Source: Parabacteroides massiliensis
GTDB lineage: Bacteria > Bacteroidota > Bacteroidia > Bacteroidales > Tannerellaceae
Length of the DNA stretch: 64,000 nucleotides
Direction of reading: 5' to 3'
NCBI RefSeq assembly: GCF_900155425.1
Contig: NZ_LT700191.1
Coordinates: 421,918 to 485,917 of the forward strand
How positions within the stretch are numbered: position 1 is the stretch's first letter; each line of letters begins with the position of its first letter. The notes beneath the pieces were generated by a model. The model did not search any database. It was not told the origin of the DNA and saw only the letters and a list, made by a program, of their open reading frames with translations. Positions 54,904-63,935 of the stretch are shown piece after piece. The translations under genes and the position numbers were made by a program.

Positions 54904-54987
54904 GTAGGGGCAGGGCTCTGCTCTGCCCATTGGCTCCCAATAAGGCGGACACGGTTTCCATCGGGCGGAGTAGAACCCCGCCCCTAC
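54904..54987. repeat. REP-like pair (type 1 and inverted type 2)
   Basis: A type-1 25-mer (54904-54928, GTAGGGGCAGGGCTCTGCTC...) faces a type-2 25-mer (54963-54987, GGGCGGAGTAGAACCCCGCC...), so the two can form a long imperfect hairpin with a 34-nt loop. CATGCAAAATG precedes the type-1 copy, as it does at 21731 and 21903. The pair lies between the MFS and ABC-F genes. Confidence 0.85.
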
Positions 54988-55030
54988 GAGCCACCATTAT
55001 CAATTCATATCCGCACAAATCACCTTTTCC

Positions 55031-56914
55031 TTACGCCAGCTCACTCAACTCCAGCCAGCGCATTGTTTTTTCGTCTATTTCTTCTATTACTTTTGCGATC
55101 CGTTCGGATTTGGCAAGCAGCTCGTCGTTGCTCAACGTACCGCTGCTCATGGCCGTTTCCAACTCGGCTTTTTCAGCTTCGAGCTGAGGAATCTCGGCTT
55201 CGAGCGCTTCAAACTCTTTGCGTTCCTTGAAAGTCAATTTCTTTTTCTGCTCCTTTTCCGGACGCGGCGCTTTCTCCACGGCGGGAGCTTTTTTTGCCTG
55301 CCGTGCCGCTTCAGCCTCTTTTTCCAACTGGTCCTGTACCTCTTTCCACTCGCGATATTGCGTGTAGTTGCCCGGAAAATCCTTTATATCGGCATTTCCA
55401 CGGAACACCAGCAGATGATCGACCACCTTATCCATAAAATAACGGTCGTGCGACACGACGATCGCACATCCTTTGAAATTACGCAGATACTCCTCCAGCA
55501 CGTTCAGCGTGACGATATCCAGGTCGTTCGTCGGCTCGTCGAGCACAAGAAAGTTCGGATTACGCATCAAAACCGTGCAAAGATACAAACGGCGTTTCTC
55601 TCCCCCGCTCAACTTGTAAACATAGCTATGTTGTTTCTCCGGAGCAAAAAGGAAATAGTTCAGAAACTGCGAAACCCCCATCTTCTTCCCGTCGCCCAAA
55701 TCGACATATTCTGCGATATCCTGAACCACATCGATCACCTTCATCTGCTCGTCAAACTGGAGGCCGTCCTGGCTGTAATAACCGAACCGGACCGTTTCGC
55801 CCACGTCAAAGCGACCGCTGTCAGGCTCCACTTCACCCATCAGCATCTTGATAAAAGTAGATTTTCCCGTTCCGTTATTCCCGACAATTCCCATCTTTTC
55901 GTAACGGGCGAATATATAGTTGAAATCTTCCACAATCTTCAGTTCGCCAAAACGTTTCGAGACATGCTCCGCCTCGAAAATCTTCGACCCGATATACGAA
56001 GCCTTGACATCCAGGTTGACATTCCCAGCCTCATGCTGAAGTTTGGCCTTCTTCTCCAGCTCATAGAAAGCGTCGATCCGGTATTTAGCCTTTGTCCCGC
56101 GTGCCTGCGGCTGACGGCGCATCCAGTCGAGCTCTTTGCGAAGCAGGTTGCTTGCCCGATCCACCTCGGCATTCAACGCATCCATGCGCTCCTGCCTTTT
56201 TTCCAGATAATAACTGTAATTTCCCTTATATTGGTAAATCTGCTTCCGGTCTATCTCGATAATCTCGCTACAGACACGATCCAGGAAATAACGGTCGTGC
56301 GTCACCATTAAGATACTAATGTTCGCGCGAGAAAGGTATCCCTCCAGCCATTCGGTCATTTCCAGGTCCAAATGGTTGGTTGGTTCGTCGAGGATGATCA
56401 GTTCGGGATCGGTGATCAGCACGTTTGCCAAGGCCACCCTTTTCAACTGCCCGCCGGAAAGCGTCTCCACCTTCTGGTCGAAGTTATGGATCTTCAGTTG
56501 CCCTAAAATCTGCTTGGCACGTTGTTCATAATCCCAAGCCTTCAGGTTATCCATCCTGAGCAGTATATCTTCGAGGTTGGAATGATCGCCGCTTGCCATC
56601 GCCTGTTCATATTCGGCAATCAAGCGCACCGTCTCGTTAGGCGAATAGAAACACGCCTGCAAAACGGTCAAGCCATCCGGATAATGCGGCGTCTGTTCCA
56701 GGTAGCCAACCCGCAGATCGTTCCGAAACACAACCGCCCCGCTGTCATAGTCCTCTTTTCCGGCTATGATATTTAGTAAAGTCGTTTTTCCCGTACCGTT
56801 CTTGGCTATCAGTCCGACCTTCTGTCCTTGCGCGATTCCGAAAGTGATATCTTCGAACAAAACCAAATCGCCGAAACTTTTAGTCAACTTGTCTATCTGT
56901 AAATAGCTTATCAT
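55031..56914 (-). CDS. ABC-F family ATPase (Uup-like)
   Basis: This 627-residue soluble protein has two ABC domains. The first shows LIAKNGTGKTTLLNIIAGKE, VETLSGGQLKRVALANVLI and ELIILDEPTNHLDLEMTEWL. The second shows GIVGNNGTGKSTFIKMLMGE, YKLSGGEKRRLYLCTVLMRN and FLVLDEPTNDLDIVTLNVLE. The interdomain linker and a C-terminal coiled coil (about residues 545-627) fit Uup-type ABC-F proteins, which act on ribosomes or DNA branch structures. It has no transmembrane part and no link to resistance here. Confidence 0.93.
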   Translation of the reverse strand: MISYLQIDKLTKSFGDLVLFEDITFGIAQGQKVGLIAKNGTGKTTLLNIIAGKEDYDSGAVVFRNDLRVGYLEQTPHYPDGLTVLQACFYSPNETVRLIAEYEQAMASGDHSNLEDILLRMDNLKAWDYEQRAKQILGQLKIHNFDQKVETLSGGQLKRVALANVLITDPELIILDEPTNHLDLEMTEWLEGYLSRANISILMVTHDRYFLDRVCSEIIEIDRKQIYQYKGNYSYYLEKRQERMDALNAEVDRASNLLRKELDWMRRQPQARGTKAKYRIDAFYELEKKAKLQHEAGNVNLDVKASYIGSKIFEAEHVSKRFGELKIVEDFNYIFARYEKMGIVGNNGTGKSTFIKMLMGEVEPDSGRFDVGETVRFGYYSQDGLQFDEQMKVIDVVQDIAEYVDLGDGKKMGVSQFLNYFLFAPEKQHSYVYKLSGGEKRRLYLCTVLMRNPNFLVLDEPTNDLDIVTLNVLEEYLRNFKGCAIVVSHDRYFMDKVVDHLLVFRGNADIKDFPGNYTQYREWKEVQDQLEKEAEAARQAKKAPAVEKAPRPEKEQKKKLTFKERKEFEALEAEIPQLEAEKAELETAMSSGTLSNDELLAKSERIAKVIEEIDEKTMRWLELSELA

Positions 56915-56974
56915 ATATTCATCTCCGCTTTAAATGCAGGACAAAGATACGAAAAGAAAAATCATACTGTGGTT

Positions 56975-58051
56975 TTATTTTTTTAATCTTCCGATGTAGA
57001 GTGTTGGATTAGGTTCCTCCAGAGTCGTATCATCTATTTCCGTATGTAAAAAATAGAATTGATTTGCATCTGAATTTAGTGGACGGATTTTGACTTTCTC
57101 ACCTGTGTAAATATCATCTTTGTATCCGTCTTTCATATTGTAGCTTTTCCCTGTTTTTGTATCATGGCAAAAGTAATAGTATTGATTCTTAGCGTTATAG
57201 AAAGCAAAAACATATCGGGAGTTTCTATATATGGTAAAGATATTAATTTCTTTTTCACCATTTGGACTTAGGCCTTTGTTCTTAAAGTCCATGTGTAAAT
57301 TGGCAACTACATCTTTGTTATTTAATTGAAATAGTGTATCAATTAGAAAACAATTTTTTGAGATATCCGAATAATATAAATAAGTTTTTTCTCCATCATG
57401 GGTAATGAAATCCTTATATGGATGAAGCCAAATGCCTTTATGGTCAATGCTACGAATAAAGATTGTATCTATATCTTTTAAATCAGATGTAAGTGTATAA
57501 AGATAAGTTTCGTTTTTTCGGATGTCATTTTGTTTCACAGGTGTTTCGCAAAGTAATAATAGCCTATTATTGACAAAGTAAAGATTGTTAATCGGTGCAG
57601 ATGACACTGATTGGTATTCGGTTAATAAGTTTCCATTAAAATCGTAGCACATCCTTTTTAGACCGTGGGTAATTAGACTGATTTTGTTTTCTTTTGTATC
57701 TATTGTTGCATCCCATATTCCCGTAAATTCTCCAGGTCCTTGACCTATTGAACCGATTTGCCGAATGAATTTTCCACTTCTGTCAAACAGCATCATGGCC
57801 TTTGTCTCTACAACAAGTATGTAATCATCTGTGCAAACAATACGGAAGGGATTTTTGATAAGGCTTTTGTCTGTAAGTTCGAGTTTTACAGAATCCAAAC
57901 TGCTTGTGATTTCCGATAATGCCAATGGGGTTTCTGCATCCGTATCTACATATATTGTTAATAACCCACTCTTTTCATTTTTACAACATAACATCAAAAT
58001 AGATATCATGCAATATAAAATAATCTTGAAAGTCTTAAAAATAGTATTCAT
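56975..58051 (-). CDS. 6-bladed beta-propeller lipoprotein
   Basis: This 358-residue protein has a lipobox-like end to its signal peptide (ISILMLCC, Cys22 or Cys23). Blade motifs such as MMLFDRSGKFIRQIGSIGQG followed by PGEFTGIWDATIDTKENKIS are typical of the Bacteroidales 6-bladed beta-propeller family. GC content is far lower than in neighbouring core genes, suggesting later acquisition. It starts 3 bp after the stop of the next gene upstream, so the two form an operon. The ligand is unknown. Confidence 0.8.
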   Translation of the reverse strand: MNTIFKTFKIILYCMISILMLCCKNEKSGLLTIYVDTDAETPLALSEITSSLDSVKLELTDKSLIKNPFRIVCTDDYILVVETKAMMLFDRSGKFIRQIGSIGQGPGEFTGIWDATIDTKENKISLITHGLKRMCYDFNGNLLTEYQSVSSAPINNLYFVNNRLLLLCETPVKQNDIRKNETYLYTLTSDLKDIDTIFIRSIDHKGIWLHPYKDFITHDGEKTYLYYSDISKNCFLIDTLFQLNNKDVVANLHMDFKNKGLSPNGEKEINIFTIYRNSRYVFAFYNAKNQYYYFCHDTKTGKSYNMKDGYKDDIYTGEKVKIRPLNSDANQFYFLHTEIDDTTLEEPNPTLYIGRLKK

Positions 58052-58054
58052 ATA

Positions 58055-59110
58055 TTATTCTTTTGTTTTTACGATAAAAATAACTATCTTATTATTTGTA
58101 TTTATTTTGTTTGCTTTTTGTTTTATTTTGGCTGCTTCTTTGATAAAGTAAAAATATCCAGGTTTATTGGATAGTGATATAATATTGAAATACCCTGTAT
58201 GGTAAAAATCATCATATATAGGACCTTCTTCTGTGTTATTGATGTTGTATTTTTCTCCTGATTTTAAATTTTCAAGATAAAAACATCTTCTGTTATTGAT
58301 GTATTTATCTGATGAATTTCTTAAAATATAATTTATATATATGTAGTTCCCGGTAATACCCTTAAACGAAAGAACGAAAGGTTTGTAATAATAATATCCT
58401 TCTTTAGGCTTTATTCTCCAATTGAAAAATGATGAAATTTTATCTCCTTCAATTTTATATATAGTACTATCCATAGTTGGTGCTATCAATAGTTCATTGT
58501 TGTAAGTAAAAAAGTTGGCTTCCGAAACAGCTCCGTATGTAGATTTTGGAGCAGAATTGAGATTGTATGCATTCAAATTGTTGAATGTTTCTTTTCCTGT
58601 TATTATATTTATTTTTGAAATCGTATAACCTATGCCAACATTCAATTCTACAAAAGAATGAATCCAAATATGTTTATTATGATAAAATAGGGCATTCGGA
58701 ATATGTTGAGTTTTATATTCCTTCTTTTTATTCAGAGAATAGTCATAACATTTGATTGTATTATCTCTTGCCGCAATATAAATTTCTTTTGTATCGCTAT
58801 TCCCCGTTATACCTTGAATATCAGTTTTACAATCTACTTTTTTGACAAATTCTCCTGATGTCGTGAATTGATATATTTCAGTTCTTCCACATGCGAAAAT
58901 GGATTGATCTGTAAAATGTAAGAATTGTAGCCAGTCAATTTTTCTGTCCAAATAGATTGGACTGACACTTTCCGCGATTTGGGAAAGTTTTAGCAAAGAA
59001 GTATTTTTTGTATTTATAGGTATTTCTATAATTTTCTGTGCATTAGATAGGAAACTGATGCAAATTGATAACATTATTATTGCGTATGTGAAGAACAAGT
59101 GCCTATTCAT
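58055..59110 (-). CDS. Exported 6-bladed beta-propeller-like protein
   Basis: This 351-residue protein has a cleavable signal peptide (YAIIMLSICISFLSNAQK) and repeats such as IYQFTTSGEFVKKVDCKTDI and IKCYDYSLNKKKEYKTQHI that resemble propeller blades of its downstream partner. Resemblance to the family is weaker than for the 56975 gene. It is AT-rich, and the two genes probably arose by duplication. The C-terminus is Lys-rich (KEAAKIKQKANKINTNNKI). Confidence 0.65.
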   Translation of the reverse strand: MNRHLFFTYAIIMLSICISFLSNAQKIIEIPINTKNTSLLKLSQIAESVSPIYLDRKIDWLQFLHFTDQSIFACGRTEIYQFTTSGEFVKKVDCKTDIQGITGNSDTKEIYIAARDNTIKCYDYSLNKKKEYKTQHIPNALFYHNKHIWIHSFVELNVGIGYTISKINIITGKETFNNLNAYNLNSAPKSTYGAVSEANFFTYNNELLIAPTMDSTIYKIEGDKISSFFNWRIKPKEGYYYYKPFVLSFKGITGNYIYINYILRNSSDKYINNRRCFYLENLKSGEKYNINNTEEGPIYDDFYHTGYFNIISLSNKPGYFYFIKEAAKIKQKANKINTNNKIVIFIVKTKE

Positions 59111-59409
59111 GTATTGCTTATCTTATAGTGTTTGTAAATCTTTTTATAATAGATTGATTTGTATTTATGCTAATGTCTGTTCCATATACCAATTTTACGG
59201 TATATGTCATGTCTGAAAAATAACGGTTACAATATGCATACTTTTTTTGAATAAAACAAATGTGCCAATTATAAATTTTCTAAAAAACTTGATCAGTATA
59301 ATTATGTGATGTGATATGTTGAAAACCTGTAAGTTGCCGTTGTATAAAGATCAGGCACAATGAACGGGATTGTTTTGTATAATTCCCGCCAGTGTAATTT
59401 GTATTCGAC

Positions 59410-59472
59410 AATGTCGTGTATATTTCCCGCATTGTCATGAATATTTTCGGCATTGCCGTATATATCCTCGAG
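59410..59472. repeat. Three contiguous 21-bp imperfect tandem repeats
   Basis: Units at 59410-59430, 59431-59451 and 59452-59472 share the pattern AnTGnCnTnnATATnnnCnnC, with a degenerate fourth unit at 59389-59409. They lie in the 522-bp gap 59111-59632, which otherwise holds nothing recognisable except a -7 element near its end. On the minus strand the units read as a seven-residue periodicity, but no start or family supports a gene. Confidence 0.6.
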
Positions 59473-59594
59473 ATGGACAAAAACAGATTACACCAGCACC
59501 TATCGGTAGTTGCCTACCGGTCGGTTCAAAACAGACTGGCGGGGGAATTTTAAACAAATCCCTTGACAAATATGTTTCCCGTACAATAAATTCG

Positions 59595-59603
59595 TACTTT
59601 TGC
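59595..59603 (+). promoter_or_regulatory. -7 element of nhaD
   Basis: TACTTTTGC is a full match to TAnnTTTGC, 29 bp before the nhaD start codon. The -33 region is weak. Confidence 0.5.
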
Positions 59604-59632
59604 CACTTTGAATTAATTTTAACAGATACACT

Positions 59633-61063
59633 ATGTTGACAACGATGATCATCGTGTTCCTGGTCGGATACTTACTTATCGCCTTGGAACATCCGTTAAA
59701 AATCAATAAAGCAGGGACAGCGCTCCTGACCGGAACAATCCTTTGGGTTTTATACACATTGGGGGCTCCTCAATTCATCCCGACCGCTTCCGCCGAGGAG
59801 TTTAAGCTTTTCTTGGACTCATTCCCGTTCATAAAGGAACTGCCCTACGCGGACCAGTGCACCCGTTTCATCATCGACCATCAGATACTGGACAGTATCG
59901 GAGAGATCGCTGAGACTCTGATATTCCTGATCGGAGCGATGATCACCGTGGAGCTGGTCGATTCTCACGGAGGGTTCATGTTCATAACCAACCGCATCAC
60001 CACGAACAACAAGCGGAAGTTGTTGTTTGTCATCGCTACGATCACCTTCTTCATGTCCGCCGTCCTGGATAACCTGACGACTTCGATCGTGATGGTCATG
60101 CTGATCCGGAAACTGATCGGCAATTATAAGGAACGTTGGATTTTCGGCAGTATCATCGTGATCGCCGCCAATAGCGGAGGAGCTTGGTCACCCATCGGCG
60201 ACGTGACGACGATCATGCTGTGGGTTAGAGGAAACATCTCGACTTCGGCAACGATCCCCCATCTGTTTTTACCGAGTTTCGTATCGGCATTCGTTCCGGT
60301 ATTGATCATATCCCGCTATTTGCACGGCAAAGTAACGCCACCCAATGCTTTTGAAGAAAACCGGGACAACCTCTTACTGAAGGTATTGAAAGCGAACGAG
60401 AAACTGGCGATCCTCTGCATCGGCGTGTTCTGCCTGCTGTTCGTTCCGGTGTTTAAGACAATCACGCACCTGCCGCCGTTCATGGGGATTTTGATGGGAG
60501 TCGGCCTTTTGTGGGTATTCACCGAATTGATGTACCGGCGGACACCGATCAACGAAGACTTGAAACTCCGCCTGTCAAAGGTCGTGAGCCGTATCGACGG
60601 AGCCACCCTGATGTTCTTCCTCGGCATCTTGTTGGCTGTAGATGCGTTGCGTTGCAGCGGCGTCCTGGGCAGCTTTTCCATTTGGCTGGACGATACGATC
60701 GGCAACGTATATGCCGTCAATCTGATAATCGGGACGCTCTCTGCCGTAGTCGACAACGTTCCGCTCGTCGCCGGAGCCATCGGCATGTATCCCGTTGCCT
60801 CGGATGCGCTGATTGCGACGGCAGCCGATCCGGCCTATATGGCCCAATTCGTGCAAGACGGCGTGTTCTGGCAATTCCTGGCCTACTGTGCCGGCGTGGG
60901 CGGCAGCATGCTGATCATCGGTTCTGCCGCCGGAGTCGTCGTGATGGGATTGGAAAGGATCAACTTCATCTGGTATCTGAAAAAGATCTCGTTGCTTGCG
61001 CTGATCGGCTATTTGTCGGGAGCCGCTGTTTACATCCTGCAAAATATACTATTAGGCATATAG
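59633..61063 (+). CDS. nhaD: Na+/H+ antiporter NhaD
   Basis: This 476-residue inner-membrane protein has about 12 helices. NhaD hallmarks are IFLIGAMITVELVDSHGGF, FFMSAVLDNLTTSIVMVMLI, IVIAANSGGAWSPIGDVTTI and SAVVDNVPLVAGAIGMYP. The conserved Asp/Asn residues in these paired motifs bind the ion. It exports sodium in exchange for protons. The following genes are on the same strand after about 50 bp. Confidence 0.95.
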   Translation: MLTTMIIVFLVGYLLIALEHPLKINKAGTALLTGTILWVLYTLGAPQFIPTASAEEFKLFLDSFPFIKELPYADQCTRFIIDHQILDSIGEIAETLIFLIGAMITVELVDSHGGFMFITNRITTNNKRKLLFVIATITFFMSAVLDNLTTSIVMVMLIRKLIGNYKERWIFGSIIVIAANSGGAWSPIGDVTTIMLWVRGNISTSATIPHLFLPSFVSAFVPVLIISRYLHGKVTPPNAFEENRDNLLLKVLKANEKLAILCIGVFCLLFVPVFKTITHLPPFMGILMGVGLLWVFTELMYRRTPINEDLKLRLSKVVSRIDGATLMFFLGILLAVDALRCSGVLGSFSIWLDDTIGNVYAVNLIIGTLSAVVDNVPLVAGAIGMYPVASDALIATAADPAYMAQFVQDGVFWQFLAYCAGVGGSMLIIGSAAGVVVMGLERINFIWYLKKISLLALIGYLSGAAVYILQNILLGI

Positions 61064-61112
61064 AAAGATTCTTCGTATATTTGTCGACAATATTATAAAG
61101 GATAAACATACA

Positions 61113-61745
61113 ATGAATTTCATTTCCAAACTATTCAAAAAGAAAGAAGAGGCAGAGGTCGTATCGAAAGGCTCCGTAGAGGAGTTCGTTACGCTGATCC
61201 GCGTATATTACCAGGCGGTTATGGCTGTGCAGTTAGGTATCACCAACCTCAACATATTGAACGACATGGCGTTGTTCAAACGCATGCTTAAGATTCCGAC
61301 CCAGAACAACAAGTTAGGCATAGCCGAGAAATCCCGTTCCCGCAAAATCCTGATGCAGGAATACGGATTGAACGAAAACTTCTTCAAGGAAATCGACGCA
61401 TCCATCAAAAAGAACTGCAAGACGCAGAACGACATCAAGTCCTATTTCATCATGTACCAGGGATTCAACAACGACCTGTTCTCCCTGCTCGACAGCCTGA
61501 TGCAATGGAAGTTCCGCTTCTCCATGTTGGTGAAGAAACTGTTATATGCGCAGACGCAGAAGACCATCCACGAAATCGTGACCCGTTCGGAATGGAAAGA
61601 CATCAGCGTTCAGAAAGTCGCTTGGAGAATACGGAAATACAAGGAGACACTCGGCTATTCGGAAGAATGGATGACCGACTTCGTGTATAACGTCGTGCTG
61701 ATGGCCAAAGAAGATGCCAAAAGGCAGAAGAAGGAAGACAAATAA
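61113..61745 (+). CDS. Conserved helical protein of unknown function
   Basis: This 210-residue protein is basic and predicted mostly helical, without a signal peptide or membrane segment. It begins MNFISKLFKKKEEAEVVSKG and ends in a Lys-rich tail (LMAKEDAKRQKKEDK). Clusters of hydrophobic residues (NNDLFSLLDSLMQWKFRFSM) suggest a helical bundle. No family is recognised. It lies 50 bp after nhaD and 34 bp before a uracil-DNA glycosylase family gene, so it may share their transcript. Confidence 0.6.
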   Translation: MNFISKLFKKKEEAEVVSKGSVEEFVTLIRVYYQAVMAVQLGITNLNILNDMALFKRMLKIPTQNNKLGIAEKSRSRKILMQEYGLNENFFKEIDASIKKNCKTQNDIKSYFIMYQGFNNDLFSLLDSLMQWKFRFSMLVKKLLYAQTQKTIHEIVTRSEWKDISVQKVAWRIRKYKETLGYSEEWMTDFVYNVVLMAKEDAKRQKKEDK

Positions 61746-61778
61746 TTTCGCAGGCGGACAAAGTAACGGAACTGAATA

Positions 61779-62372
61779 ATGGAAACACCAGTCTCTCAAC
61801 TGATAGAGCAGCATCCGTTAGGGTTCTTTCTCCCGGAAAACACGAAGTTGTTGATGTTGGGCAGCTTCCCGCCTCCGCGTGTACGCTGGTCAATGAATTT
61901 CTATTACCCGAATATCCAAAACGACATGTGGCGGATACTCGGACTGATCTTCTACAACGATAAAGAATATTTCTTAAAGACTAAAAAGGCTTTCAGCGAA
62001 GAGAAAGCAAAAGCCTTCTGCAGGGAAAAAGGGATCGGGATCGGTGATACCGCTGTGGAAATCATCCGGCTCAAGAATAATGCCTCGGACAACTTTCTGC
62101 AGGTAGTCACTCCACTGGACCCGGCCGAAGTACTGGCTAAAATCCCGGCATGCGAAGCGATCGTAGTGACAGGGCAAAAAGCGATGGACACGCTTATCGC
62201 CATGCTGCCTCCGGTAGAAGAGCCCAAAGTCGGCTCCTACTCCCGTTTTGCCCTGTCGGGCCGCATCTTCCGCCTCTACCGCATGCCCTCTTCCTCCAGG
62301 GCTTATCCCAAACCGTTGGAAGAAAAGGCAGCAGTATATAGAGGAATGTTCGAAGATTTAAGAATGGTATAA
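61779..62372 (+). CDS. Uracil-DNA glycosylase family protein
   Basis: This 197-residue protein shows the superfamily signature at the start of the fold (LLMLGSFPPPRVRWSMNFYY) and AIVVTGQKAMDTLIAML and RMPSSSRAYPKPLEEKAA at the end. The N-terminal loop and the SS-R segment fit the Mug/TDG-like branch. It would excise uracil or related bases, or have drifted to another role. The exact substrate is not predictable. Confidence 0.8.
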   Translation: METPVSQLIEQHPLGFFLPENTKLLMLGSFPPPRVRWSMNFYYPNIQNDMWRILGLIFYNDKEYFLKTKKAFSEEKAKAFCREKGIGIGDTAVEIIRLKNNASDNFLQVVTPLDPAEVLAKIPACEAIVVTGQKAMDTLIAMLPPVEEPKVGSYSRFALSGRIFRLYRMPSSSRAYPKPLEEKAAVYRGMFEDLRMV

Positions 62373-62373
62373 C

Positions 62374-62398
62374 GTAGGGGCAGGGCTCTGCTCTGCCC
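62374..62398. repeat. Single REP-like type-1 element
   Basis: An exact 25-bp copy of the type-1 element (GTAGGGGCAGGGCTCTGCTC...) lies directly after the stop codon of the glycosylase gene and between two convergent genes. Confidence 0.85.
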
Positions 62399-62432
62399 AC
62401 CGTAACCACTGGACGGATAGAAAAAACATCAT

Positions 62433-63935
62433 TTATCCGCAATGAAAATACCGTTTCACCAGTTCAAGCATTCCTTCGGGATCATTTTTCAGGTCTTCGC
62501 GCAATGTCGTGTCGTTATAGCTTTCCAGTTTTTTCAGGATACCGTCGATCATGCTCGGACTAAAGACATTATGCTGTTCGAATACAGCCCTTTGCTGTTG
62601 CAGGCGTTTGGCCGAAGCGGCACAGCTATCCGGCAACTGGTCCAATGTTTCCAAGCGAGCCTTGTTTTCTTCCTGATGAATATTCACGTTCACATACGTC
62701 TTCTCGGCCACATCCAACGCATCGGGGATTTCAAACCCGTAGCGGCAAGCGACTGCCAATCCCGCCAGTAACTGATATAAATCGGCCGATCCGTCAGGCG
62801 AACGCATTTCGACCGTCTGCTTCTGCGTGGTGTCGTAATGGCTGTCTGCTTCCAACGGGTTTGCCAACGAACACATATCCTTCTTGGCGGCCCATCCCAA
62901 CGGAACGCGAACCAACACGGAACGGTTACGATCGCCCCAGCAAATATTCGTCGGAGCTTCCTGGTGAGGAACCAGACGGAAATAAGAGGTCGGGTTCGTA
63001 TTGCCGAAAGCCGTAATGGACGGAGCCAACTTCATCATGCCGGCAATTGCCTTACGGGCCGTTTCCGACAAAACACCGTCTTTCAACATCTGGTTCTTGC
63101 CATCTTTCATTATACGCATGTGTATATGCAGGCCGGAACCCGCTTTTCCAGCCGTGATCTTCGGAGCAAACGTAATATTCAAACCGTACTCGTATGCCAG
63201 ATTGCGGATCACCCATTTGGCGATCATCAACTGGTCGGCGGCATCTTCCACCCGTGTCGGCAGGAATTCAATTTCATTCTGTTCGTAGATTTTACCATTC
63301 AAAGTGAAATTACCCACTTCCGAATGTCCGTATTTTATCTGCCCGCCGGCCTGTGCGATATATTGCATACATTGCGTACGGAACTGGTTGAATTTCGCAT
63401 AAGGCCCCGATTCGTGATAACCGCGTTGGTCGGTTGCAGGAAACAATTCTTCCTCATCCGCAATCACATAATACTCCAACTCACCCATCGCTTCGAACTG
63501 CATCCCCGTCACATCCGTAAACGCCTTGCTTGCCTTGTGCAACGTATATTCAGGCGAGCTTTCCAGCGGTTCGCCATCCTTATTAAAGAACGAGCACAGC
63601 ATGCTCAACGTCGGCAATTCGGAAAAAGGATCGACAAACGCCGTACGGAAACGCGGAATCACATACAGGTCACTGCTACCCGCTTCGATAAACGAAAACA
63701 GGCTGGAACCGTCCACACGCTCCCCGCAAGTCAGGATTGCGTCCAGATATGCCGCATTGTTAATAACAAAATTCAATGTCTTCAAGCGCCCGTCACCGGC
63801 AGGATACATAAAGTTCACCATCCGGATATTCTTCTCCTTAATATACGATACGATATCCGCCTTTGTAAATTCGGAAGCCGGCTTCTGAAGAAACTCAACC
63901 AAGAGGTTGGCATTCATGTCTAATTCGTTTTTCAT
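62433..63935 (-). CDS. glnA: Glutamine synthetase, type I
   Basis: This 500-residue enzyme makes glutamine from glutamate and ammonia. Motifs include FMYPAGDGRLKTLNFVINNA, the metal-binding MGELEYYVIADEEELF and QNEIEFLPTRVED, GKAGSGLHIHMRIMKDGKNQ, and the ATP/glutamate site NRSVLVRVPLGW and EMRSPDGSADLYQLLAGLAV. The length fits the GSI alpha-like group. A TATATTTG element lies at 63980-63973 upstream on the minus strand. Confidence 0.92.
   Translation of the reverse strand: MKNELDMNANLLVEFLQKPASEFTKADIVSYIKEKNIRMVNFMYPAGDGRLKTLNFVINNAAYLDAILTCGERVDGSSLFSFIEAGSSDLYVIPRFRTAFVDPFSELPTLSMLCSFFNKDGEPLESSPEYTLHKASKAFTDVTGMQFEAMGELEYYVIADEEELFPATDQRGYHESGPYAKFNQFRTQCMQYIAQAGGQIKYGHSEVGNFTLNGKIYEQNEIEFLPTRVEDAADQLMIAKWVIRNLAYEYGLNITFAPKITAGKAGSGLHIHMRIMKDGKNQMLKDGVLSETARKAIAGMMKLAPSITAFGNTNPTSYFRLVPHQEAPTNICWGDRNRSVLVRVPLGWAAKKDMCSLANPLEADSHYDTTQKQTVEMRSPDGSADLYQLLAGLAVACRYGFEIPDALDVAEKTYVNVNIHQEENKARLETLDQLPDSCAASAKRLQQQRAVFEQHNVFSPSMIDGILKKLESYNDTTLREDLKNDPEGMLELVKRYFHCG

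Noticed and set aside
59280-59480. 66-codon minus-strand frame with a seven-residue periodicity
   Set aside because: The periodicity comes from 21-bp DNA repeats. No promoter, signal or family supports a real protein.
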